From assembly GCA_002403175.1 (NCBI GenBank), contig DHHG01000042.1:1-5129 (forward strand): a stretch of DNA of 5,129 nucleotides. The letters run 5' to 3'. A model generated the notes under the pieces. The model was not told the DNA's origin and did not search any database. It worked only from the letters and a program-made list of their open reading frames with translations. Both the position numbers and the translations under genes were made by a program. This document shows, one piece after another, positions 1 through 5,129 of the stretch (its first letter is position 1; every line of letters begins with the position of its first letter). The DNA is from Syntrophaceae bacterium UBA4778. Lineage in GTDB: Bacteria > Desulfobacterota > Syntrophia > Syntrophales > UBA4778.

Positions 1-1642
1 CGAATGCCCCACCTGCGGAGGGGCCCGGCTGAAAAAGGAAGTTCTGGCTGTAAAAATCGGTGATAAGAATATTCATGACCTCTGCCGTATTTCCATCAAG
101 GAATGTCTGGAATATTTCTCTTCTTTGACCCTTTCTCATCAGGAACATCTTATTTCTCTGAGTATTCAAAAAGAGATCCGGCAACGTCTGGGATTTCTCA
201 TCGATGTGGGGATGGATTATCTGAGCCTCAACCGGGCATCGGCCACGCTCTCCGGAGGGGAATGGCAGCGCATCCGACTTGCCACCCAGATCGGATCGGG
301 TCTGGTGGGCGTTCTTTACGTGCTGGATGAGCCGACGGTGGGACTTCATCAGCGGGACGGCAACAAGCTGATAGCCACTCTGAACCGCTTGCGGGACATG
401 GGCAATACAGTTCTGGTCGTGGAACACGACACCGACATGATGATGGCCGCAGATCATATCATCGATATGGGGCCGGGAGCGGGCGCCCATGGAGGAGAAA
501 TCGTTTCCCGGGGTTCGCTGCAGGATATTTTGAGAGATGAAAATTCCTTAACAGGCGCTTACCTTTCGGGACGGCAATCCATTCCCGTTCCTCAGAAGAG
601 ACGCCCAATACCCGAACGCCATATAGTTCTGGAAGGGGCAACGGAAAACAACCTGAAGAATATTGATATCCGGATTCCAACGGGCATCTTCACGTGCGTG
701 ACAGGCGTATCCGGTTCCGGCAAAAGCTCGCTCGTAATAGAAACCCTTTATAAGGTGCTGGCCCGCCGGTTATATAAATACAAAGGCAAGGCGGGAAGGA
801 TTCGAAGAATCAAAGATCTCGGGGGAATTGAACGGGTAATCGAAATGGATCAGCAACCGATCGGACGCACGCCGAGATCCAATCCGGCCACCTATACGGG
901 GGCTTTCAATTTCATCCGTGACCTTTTCACCCAATTGCCCGAATCGAGGATTCGCGGCTACAAGTCGGGGCGGTTCAGTTTCAATGTGAAGGGCGGGCGT
1001 TGTGAGTCGTGCAAAGGCGACGGACTCATCAAAATTGAGATGCATTTCCTGCCCGATGTTTACATCACCTGCGATGTCTGCCACGGAAAGCGTTTCAATA
1101 AGGATACTCTGGATATACAGTTCAAAGGAAAGAGCATAGCCGATGTTCTCGATATGACTGTGAATCAGGCGCTTCCTTTTTTCGACAGTGTACCGATGAT
1201 CAAATCTCGCCTGCAGCTTCTTTATGATGTCGGGCTCGGGTATATCAAGCTAGGCCAGCCGGCGACGACGCTATCCGGAGGCGAGGCGCAGAGAATAAAG
1301 CTCGCGCGAGAACTGGGGAAACGCGCCAAAGGGGATACCTTATATATCCTGGATGAACCGACGATCGGCCTGCATTTCGCCGACATAGACAAGCTTCTGG
1401 AAGTGCTGATGAAACTGGTTGATATGGGCAATACCGTCGTTGTCATCGAGCACAATCTCGATGTCATCAAGTGTGCCGATTATGTAATCGATATGGGGCC
1501 GGAAGGGGGAGACGGCGGCGGCAGAATCGTTGCGTCGGGTACCCCGGAAGAAATCGTTGCCAATAAGGAATCCCTTACGGGCAAATATCTGCGGAAGATA
1601 CTTGAGGGCGATTACGGCCAATATGCAGTGGAAGGAATTTAA
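1..1642 (+). CDS. uvrA: UvrABC excinuclease subunit A, C-terminal part (5' end outside window)
   Basis: UvrA is the damage-recognition ATPase of nucleotide excision repair: a dimer scans DNA with UvrB and then loads UvrB at the lesion. The reading frame is open from base 2 (base 1 ends the previous codon) to TAA at 1640-1642, giving 546 residues of a protein usually ~940 long. Numbering from base 2, I see a CxxC pair at residues 2-5 followed by GGARL, a first ABC signature [11 protein letters not shown] (83-93) with Walker B DEP (109-111), a second Walker [10 protein letters not shown] (235-243), a zinc module with CESC (334-337) and CDVC (357-360), a second signature [11 protein letters not shown] (424-434) and a second Walker B DEP (451-453). 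The linker motif [12 protein letters not shown] is also typical. The in-frame TTG at 125 is not the start, because homology continues upstream of it. The only oddity is Trp at 263-265 in the first signature, where Ala or Ser is usual. It converges on nadD. Confidence 0.97.
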   Translation, partial: ECPTCGGARLKKEVLAVKIGDKNIHDLCRISIKECLEYFSSLTLSHQEHLISLSIQKEIRQRLGFLIDVGMDYLSLNRASATLSGGEWQRIRLATQIGSGLVGVLYVLDEPTVGLHQRDGNKLIATLNRLRDMGNTVLVVEHDTDMMMAADHIIDMGPGAGAHGGEIVSRGSLQDILRDENSLTGAYLSGRQSIPVPQKRRPIPERHIVLEGATENNLKNIDIRIPTGIFTCVTGVSGSGKSSLVIETLYKVLARRLYKYKGKAGRIRRIKDLGGIERVIEMDQQPIGRTPRSNPATYTGAFNFIRDLFTQLPESRIRGYKSGRFSFNVKGGRCESCKGDGLIKIEMHFLPDVYITCDVCHGKRFNKDTLDIQFKGKSIADVLDMTVNQALPFFDSVPMIKSRLQLLYDVGLGYIKLGQPATTLSGGEAQRIKLARELGKRAKGDTLYILDEPTIGLHFADIDKLLEVLMKLVDMGNTVVVIEHNLDVIKCADYVIDMGPEGGDGGGRIVASGTPEEIVANKESLTGKYLRKILEGDYGQYAVEGI

Positions 1643-1694
1643 ACGGCAAGCCTGACCAGAATCAGCTTCGATGTTATACGTTCCATCCCTCTTC

Positions 1695-1740
1695 AAAAAA
1701 GCCCTCGCTAATGCCTGCACGTGCAAACAAAAGCGAGGGC
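1695..1740 (-). terminator. Rho-independent terminator of the proA-nadD operon
   Basis: A perfect 9-base inverted repeat, GCCCTCGCT at 1701-1709 and AGCGAGGGC at 1732-1740, encloses a 22-base loop. Read on the minus strand, the stem is followed at once by six T (1700 down to 1695), the classic intrinsic-terminator layout. It lies 27 bases after the nadD stop. On the plus strand the stem is followed by AATGTATGAA with no T run, so it should serve nadD rather than uvrA. The loop contains the perfect palindrome TGCACGTGCA (1716-1725), which could form a small inner hairpin. Confidence 0.88.
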
Positions 1741-1767
1741 AATGTATGAAATTCCGAAATATCAGAA

Positions 1768-2418
1768 TCAATCGCCTAGATAGAGCTTCTGTTTAGTGAT
1801 GTATTCCTGCACCGAATCCGGAACAAGGTAGCGAACGGATTTGCCCTGACGGATGCGCTCCCGTATATCGGTCGAAGAAATCTCCAGAAGGGTTACTTTC
1901 CTGAACCGGATTGTTTTACCTTCGGGACCGATATAGAGATCCGTTGTTTTATCGTACGTGAACTGGGAGGCAAAGTAACGGGGCAGCGCAGGCTCCAGCC
2001 GGCCCCAGTTGAAGCCGGGCCTTGTCATGATGACCAAATTACAGATTGTAATGAACTCCTGCCAATCCTTCCATTTCTGGATATCGATAAAGGCGTCCTG
2101 TCCGAAAATGAAGTAGAGATCGTTTTCCTGATCTCCGCTCCGCAGCAATGAACGGATCGTATCGATCGTATAGGAGAAGCCTTCCCTGGAATCTTCAAGA
2201 TCCATTGCGTTAAAGGCGGGATTGTCGGAAATCGCCGCTTCGACCATGCGCAAACGATCTGTAAAAGAACTCAGATCTGCACGTTGTTTGAGAGGGGGCC
2301 GGGATGAAGGGATAAAGCTTATTTTTTCAAGTTCCAGCATTTCCAAAACTTCCTGTGCACAACGCAGGTGGCCGAAATGCACCGGATCAAAAGTTCCGCC
2401 AAGTAATCCTAATTTCAT
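1768..2418 (-). CDS. nadD: Nicotinate-nucleotide adenylyltransferase (NaMN adenylyltransferase)
   Basis: NadD transfers AMP from ATP to nicotinate mononucleotide, giving nicotinate adenine dinucleotide, the precursor that NAD synthetase converts to NAD; it acts in the cytoplasm. The 216-residue product has the usual family length. It opens with the nucleotidyltransferase motif [11 protein letters not shown] (residues 7-17, with the HxGH-type histidines at 14 and 17). It carries FIFGQDAF with a downstream Trp (104-116) and ends with the ISSTDIR motif (180-186), then [10 protein letters not shown]. The usual PPHK/PPHR motif reads PPLK (41-44), a minor deviation. The ATG start at 2418-2416 is supported by the glycine-rich motif beginning seven residues later and by the ATGA overlap with the proA stop. 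No good Shine-Dalgarno sequence precedes it, so translation is probably coupled to proA. An intrinsic terminator follows the gene, and no rsfS lies downstream. Confidence 0.96.
   Translation of the reverse strand: MKLGLLGGTFDPVHFGHLRCAQEVLEMLELEKISFIPSSRPPLKQRADLSSFTDRLRMVEAAISDNPAFNAMDLEDSREGFSYTIDTIRSLLRSGDQENDLYFIFGQDAFIDIQKWKDWQEFITICNLVIMTRPGFNWGRLEPALPRYFASQFTYDKTTDLYIGPEGKTIRFRKVTLLEISSTDIRERIRQGKSVRYLVPDSVQEYITKQKLYLGD
2415..2418 (-). promoter_or_regulatory. ATGA stop/start overlap coupling proA to nadD
   Basis: On the minus strand, bases 2418 to 2415 read ATGA: the nadD start ATG shares two bases with the proA stop TGA. The preceding minus-strand bases (GGACAGATTCGAAT) hold no well-placed Shine-Dalgarno sequence. 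I infer that ribosomes finishing proA reinitiate on nadD. Confidence 0.8.
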
Positions 2419-3674
2419 ATTCGAATCTGTCCGTTTCCATAAATGATGAATTTGGTTGTTGTTAATTCTTCCACGCCCATGGGTCCGAAGGCATGTAACT
2501 TTGTCGTGCTGATCCCGATTTCCGCTCCGAGTCCGAGTTGGAACCCATCGCTGAATCGAGTTGAGGCATTCACGAGGACGGTTGATGAATTCACTTCATT
2601 GAGAAAACGTTGTGAATTGGCGTAATCCCGCGTGACGATTGCCTCTGTATGCAGAGAACCGTATTTGTCAATATGAGCGATTGCCTCGTCGAGGCTGTCA
2701 ACGACGCGGATCGAGAGGATCAGGTCGAGATATTCATATCCCCAATCTTCTTCGCATGCTTCCGTTGCCGCATCGGCAAGAATCTCACGGGTCCTTGCGC
2801 AACCCTTCAATTGGACGCCTGCATCCCGATATTTCACAGCCATAGCGGGTAGAAATGCCCCGGCAATATCCTTGTGGACCAGCAGGGTTTCCATCGCATT
2901 ACAGACGCCCGGTCTCTGCACCTTGGCATTGAACGCAATCGATATCGCCATATCGAGATCGGCGCTTGCATCTACAAATACATGACAAACCCCTTTGTAA
3001 TGCTTAATCACCGGAATTCTGGATTGTTTGACAACGGCCCTGATCAGATCCTCTCCCCCCCTGGGAATAATCAGATCGATATAGTCCTCCTGCTCCAGAA
3101 GGACATTGACCCCTTCGCGATCGGTAAAAGGGATCAACTGAATAGACGCTATGGGTATCTCCGATTTCTCCAGAACACCCTGGAGTGTTTCGGCAATGGC
3201 GCGATTGGAGTGAATCGCCTCCGATCCCCCTCTCAGTATGACCGCGTTTCCGGATTTGAGGCAGAGGGCTGCTGCATCTGCGGTTACATTCGGTCGCGAT
3301 TCATAAATGATTCCGATTACGCCGAGAGGAATGCGCATTTTTCCAACCTGAAGTCCATTGGGTCTTCGCCACATGGATGTGACTTTCCCGACCGGATCGG
3401 AAAGTGCCGCAACTTCGAGCAGGCCATCGGCAATTCCTTTGACTGTTGACGGCTTAAGCGTGAGCCGGTCCAGCATTGCCGCCGATAGTCCCTGGTCCCG
3501 GGCGCATTCGACGTCTTTTGCGTTTTCCGCAATGAGAAAATCCGTCCGGTTGACAAGCGCTTCGGCCATATCCCGTAATGCCCTGTCTTTGACAGGGGAG
3601 GAAATCCTGGCGAGAATGTTAGCCGCCCTTTTGGCCTCCATGGCCATTTTTACAATATGTTCTCTGATTTCCAT
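2415..3674 (-). CDS. proA: Gamma-glutamyl phosphate reductase (glutamate-5-semialdehyde dehydrogenase)
   Basis: ProA reduces L-glutamyl 5-phosphate with NADPH to glutamate-5-semialdehyde, which cyclises on the way to proline. The protein belongs to the aldehyde-dehydrogenase fold and acts in the cytoplasm. Counting from the ATG at 3674, it has 419 residues, the normal family length. Visible motifs are [20 protein letters not shown] (residues 124-143), ILRGGSEA with SNRAIAE after it, the active-site [10 protein letters not shown] with catalytic Cys at 258, and the family ending [20 protein letters not shown] (376-395). The start is uncertain. An in-frame TTG at 3683-3681 would add three residues and has GGAAG six bases upstream. 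The ATG has GGAG only three bases upstream. I chose ATG by codon preference. The gene is first in its operon, with no proB beside it, and it overlaps nadD by four bases. All key residues look intact. Confidence 0.96.
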   Translation of the reverse strand: MEIREHIVKMAMEAKRAANILARISSPVKDRALRDMAEALVNRTDFLIAENAKDVECARDQGLSAAMLDRLTLKPSTVKGIADGLLEVAALSDPVGKVTSMWRRPNGLQVGKMRIPLGVIGIIYESRPNVTADAAALCLKSGNAVILRGGSEAIHSNRAIAETLQGVLEKSEIPIASIQLIPFTDREGVNVLLEQEDYIDLIIPRGGEDLIRAVVKQSRIPVIKHYKGVCHVFVDASADLDMAISIAFNAKVQRPGVCNAMETLLVHKDIAGAFLPAMAVKYRDAGVQLKGCARTREILADAATEACEEDWGYEYLDLILSIRVVDSLDEAIAHIDKYGSLHTEAIVTRDYANSQRFLNEVNSSTVLVNASTRFSDGFQLGLGAEIGISTTKLHAFGPMGVEELTTTKFIIYGNGQIRI

Positions 3675-3694
3675 ACTCTCCAATAGGTACTTCC
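3675..3694 (-). promoter_or_regulatory. Candidate ribosome binding sites deciding the proA start
   Basis: On the minus strand, GGAAG (3694-3690) lies six bases before a TTG codon (3683-3681). GGAG (3681-3678) lies three bases before the ATG at 3674-3672. The first has good spacing but serves a rare start codon. The second serves ATG but sits close. The two starts differ by only three residues, so the protein is essentially the same either way. Confidence 0.45.
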
Positions 3695-3709
3695 AACCGA
3701 AAGGGACTT

Positions 3710-3761
3710 ATCATAAATTAAAATATCCGCTTTAAATACAGAATCAAGGCATAAGTGTCAA
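3710..3761 (-). promoter_or_regulatory. Candidate sigma-70-type promoter region for proA-nadD
   Basis: Reading the minus strand, a perfect -35 hexamer TTGACA (3761-3756) is followed after 17 bases by TATTTA (3738-3733), a poor -10 matching three of six positions. A second pairing is TTGATT (3747-3742), 16 bases, then TATTTT (3725-3720), with four matches in each hexamer. A good isolated -10, TATGAT (3715-3710), has no convincing -35. The A+T-rich segment just upstream of proA fits a promoter, but which pair is used cannot be decided from sequence alone. Confidence 0.4.
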
Positions 3762-3791
3762 GGAAGAACATCGGTGGGACCTTGTTCAAGG
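3744..3791. repeat. Three TCAAGG words with 14- and 28-base spacing
   Basis: TCAAGG occurs at 3744-3749, 3758-3763 and 3786-3791, so the starts are 14 and 28 bases apart. The third copy forms an inverted repeat with CCTTG at 3780-3784 (CCTTG-TT-CAAGG). On the minus strand each copy reads CCTTGA, so each supplies the TTGA of a -35-like hexamer pointing to proA (TTGATT, TTGACA, TTGAAC). They may be operator half-sites, successive promoter remnants or chance. Confidence 0.35.
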
Positions 3792-3885
3792 CCGGATTTG
3801 TGAGGTCTGCGCACGGCAAAATTCAATTGTTTTTATTTGGCTTTTTTATTGCTCTCTTATTTCTTGTCTGCTAAGTTTACTCACT

Positions 3886-4941
3886 ATGGATTTATTTATC
3901 AGAGCCGGGAATAAAGCCTTTGAAATGATAAAAGACAGAGGCTTTGATTTTGACCAGATTACAACCTATGTAGGACCGGCGAACGGTTCGAAATGGCTTA
4001 TTGCATCCGGTTTTGATCTCCCCCTTTTAAAATCGGGTGTTTTGGGGAACGCAAAACCGGTGCTTCTTTCCGGTACGTCTGTAGGGGCATGGCGGTTTGC
4101 GGCATGGCTGCAACCGGAACCGGCGAAGAGCTATGAAAGCCTCATCGAGGCGTATATCTCTCTGGCCTGCGCTCCAAATGATAATCCGGGAACCGTAATG
4201 GATAAAATGAGCAGCATTATCAATTCTTACATTGATGATGATGCGCTCCCTTTTGCGCTTAACAATAAGCGATACCGCCTTTCCGTCATTACGGCCAGGT
4301 CGCTGCTTCTGAATAAATCGGATGTGCTTTGGGTACAGAAACTGGGACTGCTCCTGGCCTCTTTAGGGAATTCTTTAAGCCCCTTTTTCCTCAATTACTT
4401 TTTCGAGAGGATTGTATTCTATTACGCACCGCTGCCCCCGCGTTTTTGCCTGCAAAAGGGTTTCAAAGGAAAAGCCATCCCGCTGAATACAATTAATTTC
4501 AAAGATGCTCTGATCGCTTCCGCTGCGGTTCCGCTTCGAGTAAAAGGAATCAGGGATATTTACGGCGCGCCGAATGGTATTTACAGAAGCGGCGCTCTTT
4601 TCGATTACCACCTGAATCAGGAATACCAAACCAAAGAGAATGAGATTACCCTTTTATTCCATCATCAGAAGGCCATTGCCCCCGGCTGTTTTGATAGAAA
4701 CAACAAATCCCGTTGGCTAACCGGTCCCAAATTGGATAATGTCTTGCTGATCTATCCTACCAGAGATTTTGTTCGAACATTGCCCAAAGGGAAAATGCCG
4801 AATTTGGCAGACTTTATGAAAAATCCTCAAGAACGCGTGGAAAATTGGCGAAAAGTAGTAAATTCCTCCTCTATTCTCGGTGACCAATTCCTTGAACTCG
4901 TCCACAGTTCAAAATTCCCGGAAGCTGTCAGAAAATTGTAA
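3886..4941 (+). CDS. Patatin-like phospholipase family protein with altered catalytic Asp motif
   Basis: Patatin-like proteins are usually lipid acyl hydrolases with a Ser-Asp dyad. This 351-residue protein has a glycine-containing segment GPANGSKW (residues 30-37) at the place of the oxyanion-hole loop. It has a clear nucleophile elbow, SGTSVGAWR, with Ser65. ALIASAAVPL (208-217) then leads to YGAPNGIYRSGALFDYH (226-242). From my memory of this ~350-residue bacterial subfamily, the last motif normally reads YRDGG..DYH; here Ser235 stands where the dyad Asp is expected, with Asp240 the nearest acid. The C-terminal block DNVLLIYPTRDF...LPKGKMP (284-305) also fits the family. I see no signal peptide; a hydrophobic stretch at 150-182 is probably buried. 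ATG at 3886 is the first start in the frame but lacks a Shine-Dalgarno sequence; ATG at 3925 is an alternative. Substrate and activity are unknown. It is probably cotranscribed with the radical-SAM gene 9 bases downstream. Confidence 0.85.
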   Translation: MDLFIRAGNKAFEMIKDRGFDFDQITTYVGPANGSKWLIASGFDLPLLKSGVLGNAKPVLLSGTSVGAWRFAAWLQPEPAKSYESLIEAYISLACAPNDNPGTVMDKMSSIINSYIDDDALPFALNNKRYRLSVITARSLLLNKSDVLWVQKLGLLLASLGNSLSPFFLNYFFERIVFYYAPLPPRFCLQKGFKGKAIPLNTINFKDALIASAAVPLRVKGIRDIYGAPNGIYRSGALFDYHLNQEYQTKENEITLLFHHQKAIAPGCFDRNNKSRWLTGPKLDNVLLIYPTRDFVRTLPKGKMPNLADFMKNPQERVENWRKVVNSSSILGDQFLELVHSSKFPEAVRKL

Positions 4942-4950
4942 ATACCTTCC

Positions 4951-5129
4951 ATGAGCAAGAAACACACAAGAGGCCGGAAAGCATGCTGCTCGGAAGCGCT
5001 ATGGGCTTTCATGGAAAAATGCATTCTTTGTCCGCGGAAGTGCAAAGTCAACCGTTTGCTGGGAGAAACCGGTTTTTGCGCCCTCACCGATAAATTGGTC
5101 ACCGGCGGCATTTTGCCTCACTTTGGAGA
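4951..5129 (+). CDS. Radical SAM protein, PflX/COG1313-like, N-terminal part (3' end outside window)
   Basis: The frame is open from ATG 4951 to the right edge (59 codons plus two bases). The segment KCILCPRKCKVNRLLGETGF (residues 23-42, followed by Cys43) and GGILPHFGE-like residues at 52-59 match the N-terminal cysteine block (CxLCPRxC...RxxGxxGxC...HFGE) of COG1313 proteins, which are homologues of pyruvate-formate-lyase activating enzyme. In that family a radical-SAM CxxxCxxC motif follows soon afterwards, but it would lie beyond the window, so the assignment rests on the leading block of Cys24, 27, 31 and 43 only. The physiological reaction of the family is not known to me. No Shine-Dalgarno precedes ATG 4951. 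An in-frame ATG at 5011 (MEKCILC) is an alternative that removes a basic 20-residue leader with a Cys-Cys pair at 12-13. The gene starts 9 bases after, and in the same frame as, the patatin-like gene. Confidence 0.8.
   Translation, partial: MSKKHTRGRKACCSEALWAFMEKCILCPRKCKVNRLLGETGFCALTDKLVTGGILPHFG

Noticed and set aside
125..127. TTG as the start of the uvrA reading frame
   Set aside because: The same frame is open to base 2 and encodes conserved UvrA residues ([12 protein letters not shown]) upstream, so the gene is cut by the window edge.
1643..1740. Plus-strand terminator for uvrA
   Set aside because: The only strong hairpin lacks a T run on the plus strand, and no second stem was seen in this gap.
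1340..1771. 143-codon minus-strand frame running from the uvrA 3' end past the terminator
   Set aside because: It is antisense to the conserved UvrA C terminus, runs through the terminator hairpin, and resembles no family.
2874..3449. 191-codon plus-strand open frame inside proA
   Set aside because: It lies opposite well-conserved proA codons and its translation shows no recognisable motif; it is a shadow.
3827..3866. Sigma-70 promoter for the patatin-like gene
   Set aside because: TTGTTT and TTGGCT occur, but no acceptable -10 hexamer lies 16-18 bases downstream of either.
4030..4080. Pseudogene call for the patatin-like gene
   Set aside because: The frame is full length, the nucleophile motif and C-terminal block are conserved, and only the Asp motif departs from expectation.
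3886..4941. Recent horizontal transfer of the patatin-like gene
   Set aside because: Sampled lines are more A+T-rich than uvrA (for example 23 G+C of 60 at 4201-4260 against 39 of 60 at 1501-1560), but other uvrA lines are near 50% and no mobile-element sequence flanks the gene.
4827..5111. 94-codon minus-strand frame opposite the patatin-like end and the radical-SAM start
   Set aside because: Both plus-strand genes have family motifs here; the antisense product has none.

Overview
The window looks like an ordinary stretch of chromosome from a Gram-negative-type bacterium of moderate G+C content. The proA-nadD pairing, the UvrA wording and the patatin-like/radical-SAM pair would suit a Desulfobacterota (deltaproteobacterial) anaerobe, perhaps near Syntrophus/Smithella. 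That placement is an impression from family resemblance, not a search result. I see no tRNA, rRNA, CRISPR array, insertion sequence, phage gene or attachment site.

Layout: (1) Bases 1-1642 (+) hold the C-terminal ~546 residues of the excision-repair ATPase UvrA; the N-terminal ~40% lies before the window. (2) Bases 1643-1767 are a convergent gap with a strong intrinsic terminator that serves the minus strand. (3) Bases 1768-3674 (-) form a two-gene operon, proA then nadD, joined by a 4-base ATGA stop/start overlap. ProA catalyses the second step of proline synthesis. NadD makes nicotinate adenine dinucleotide on the way to NAD. (4) Bases 3684-3885 are a divergent, A+T-rich intergenic region with a perfect TTGACA on the proA side and three TCAAGG words spaced 14 and 28 bases apart. 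(5) Bases 3886-4941 (+) encode a 351-residue patatin-like protein whose nucleophile motif is intact but whose expected catalytic Asp-Gly-Gly reads Ser-Gly-Ala. (6) From 4951 to the right edge (+), only 9 bases after the patatin-like stop, begins a radical-SAM protein of the PflX/COG1313 type; its SAM-cluster motif lies outside the window.

The first three genes are housekeeping: DNA repair, proline synthesis and NAD synthesis. The last two form a probable operon of poorly characterised function, and they are the only part of the window where something undescribed is plausible. I found no clear evidence of a wholly new system. The strongest leads are the degenerate catalytic dyad of the patatin-like protein and its tight linkage to an orphan radical-SAM protein.
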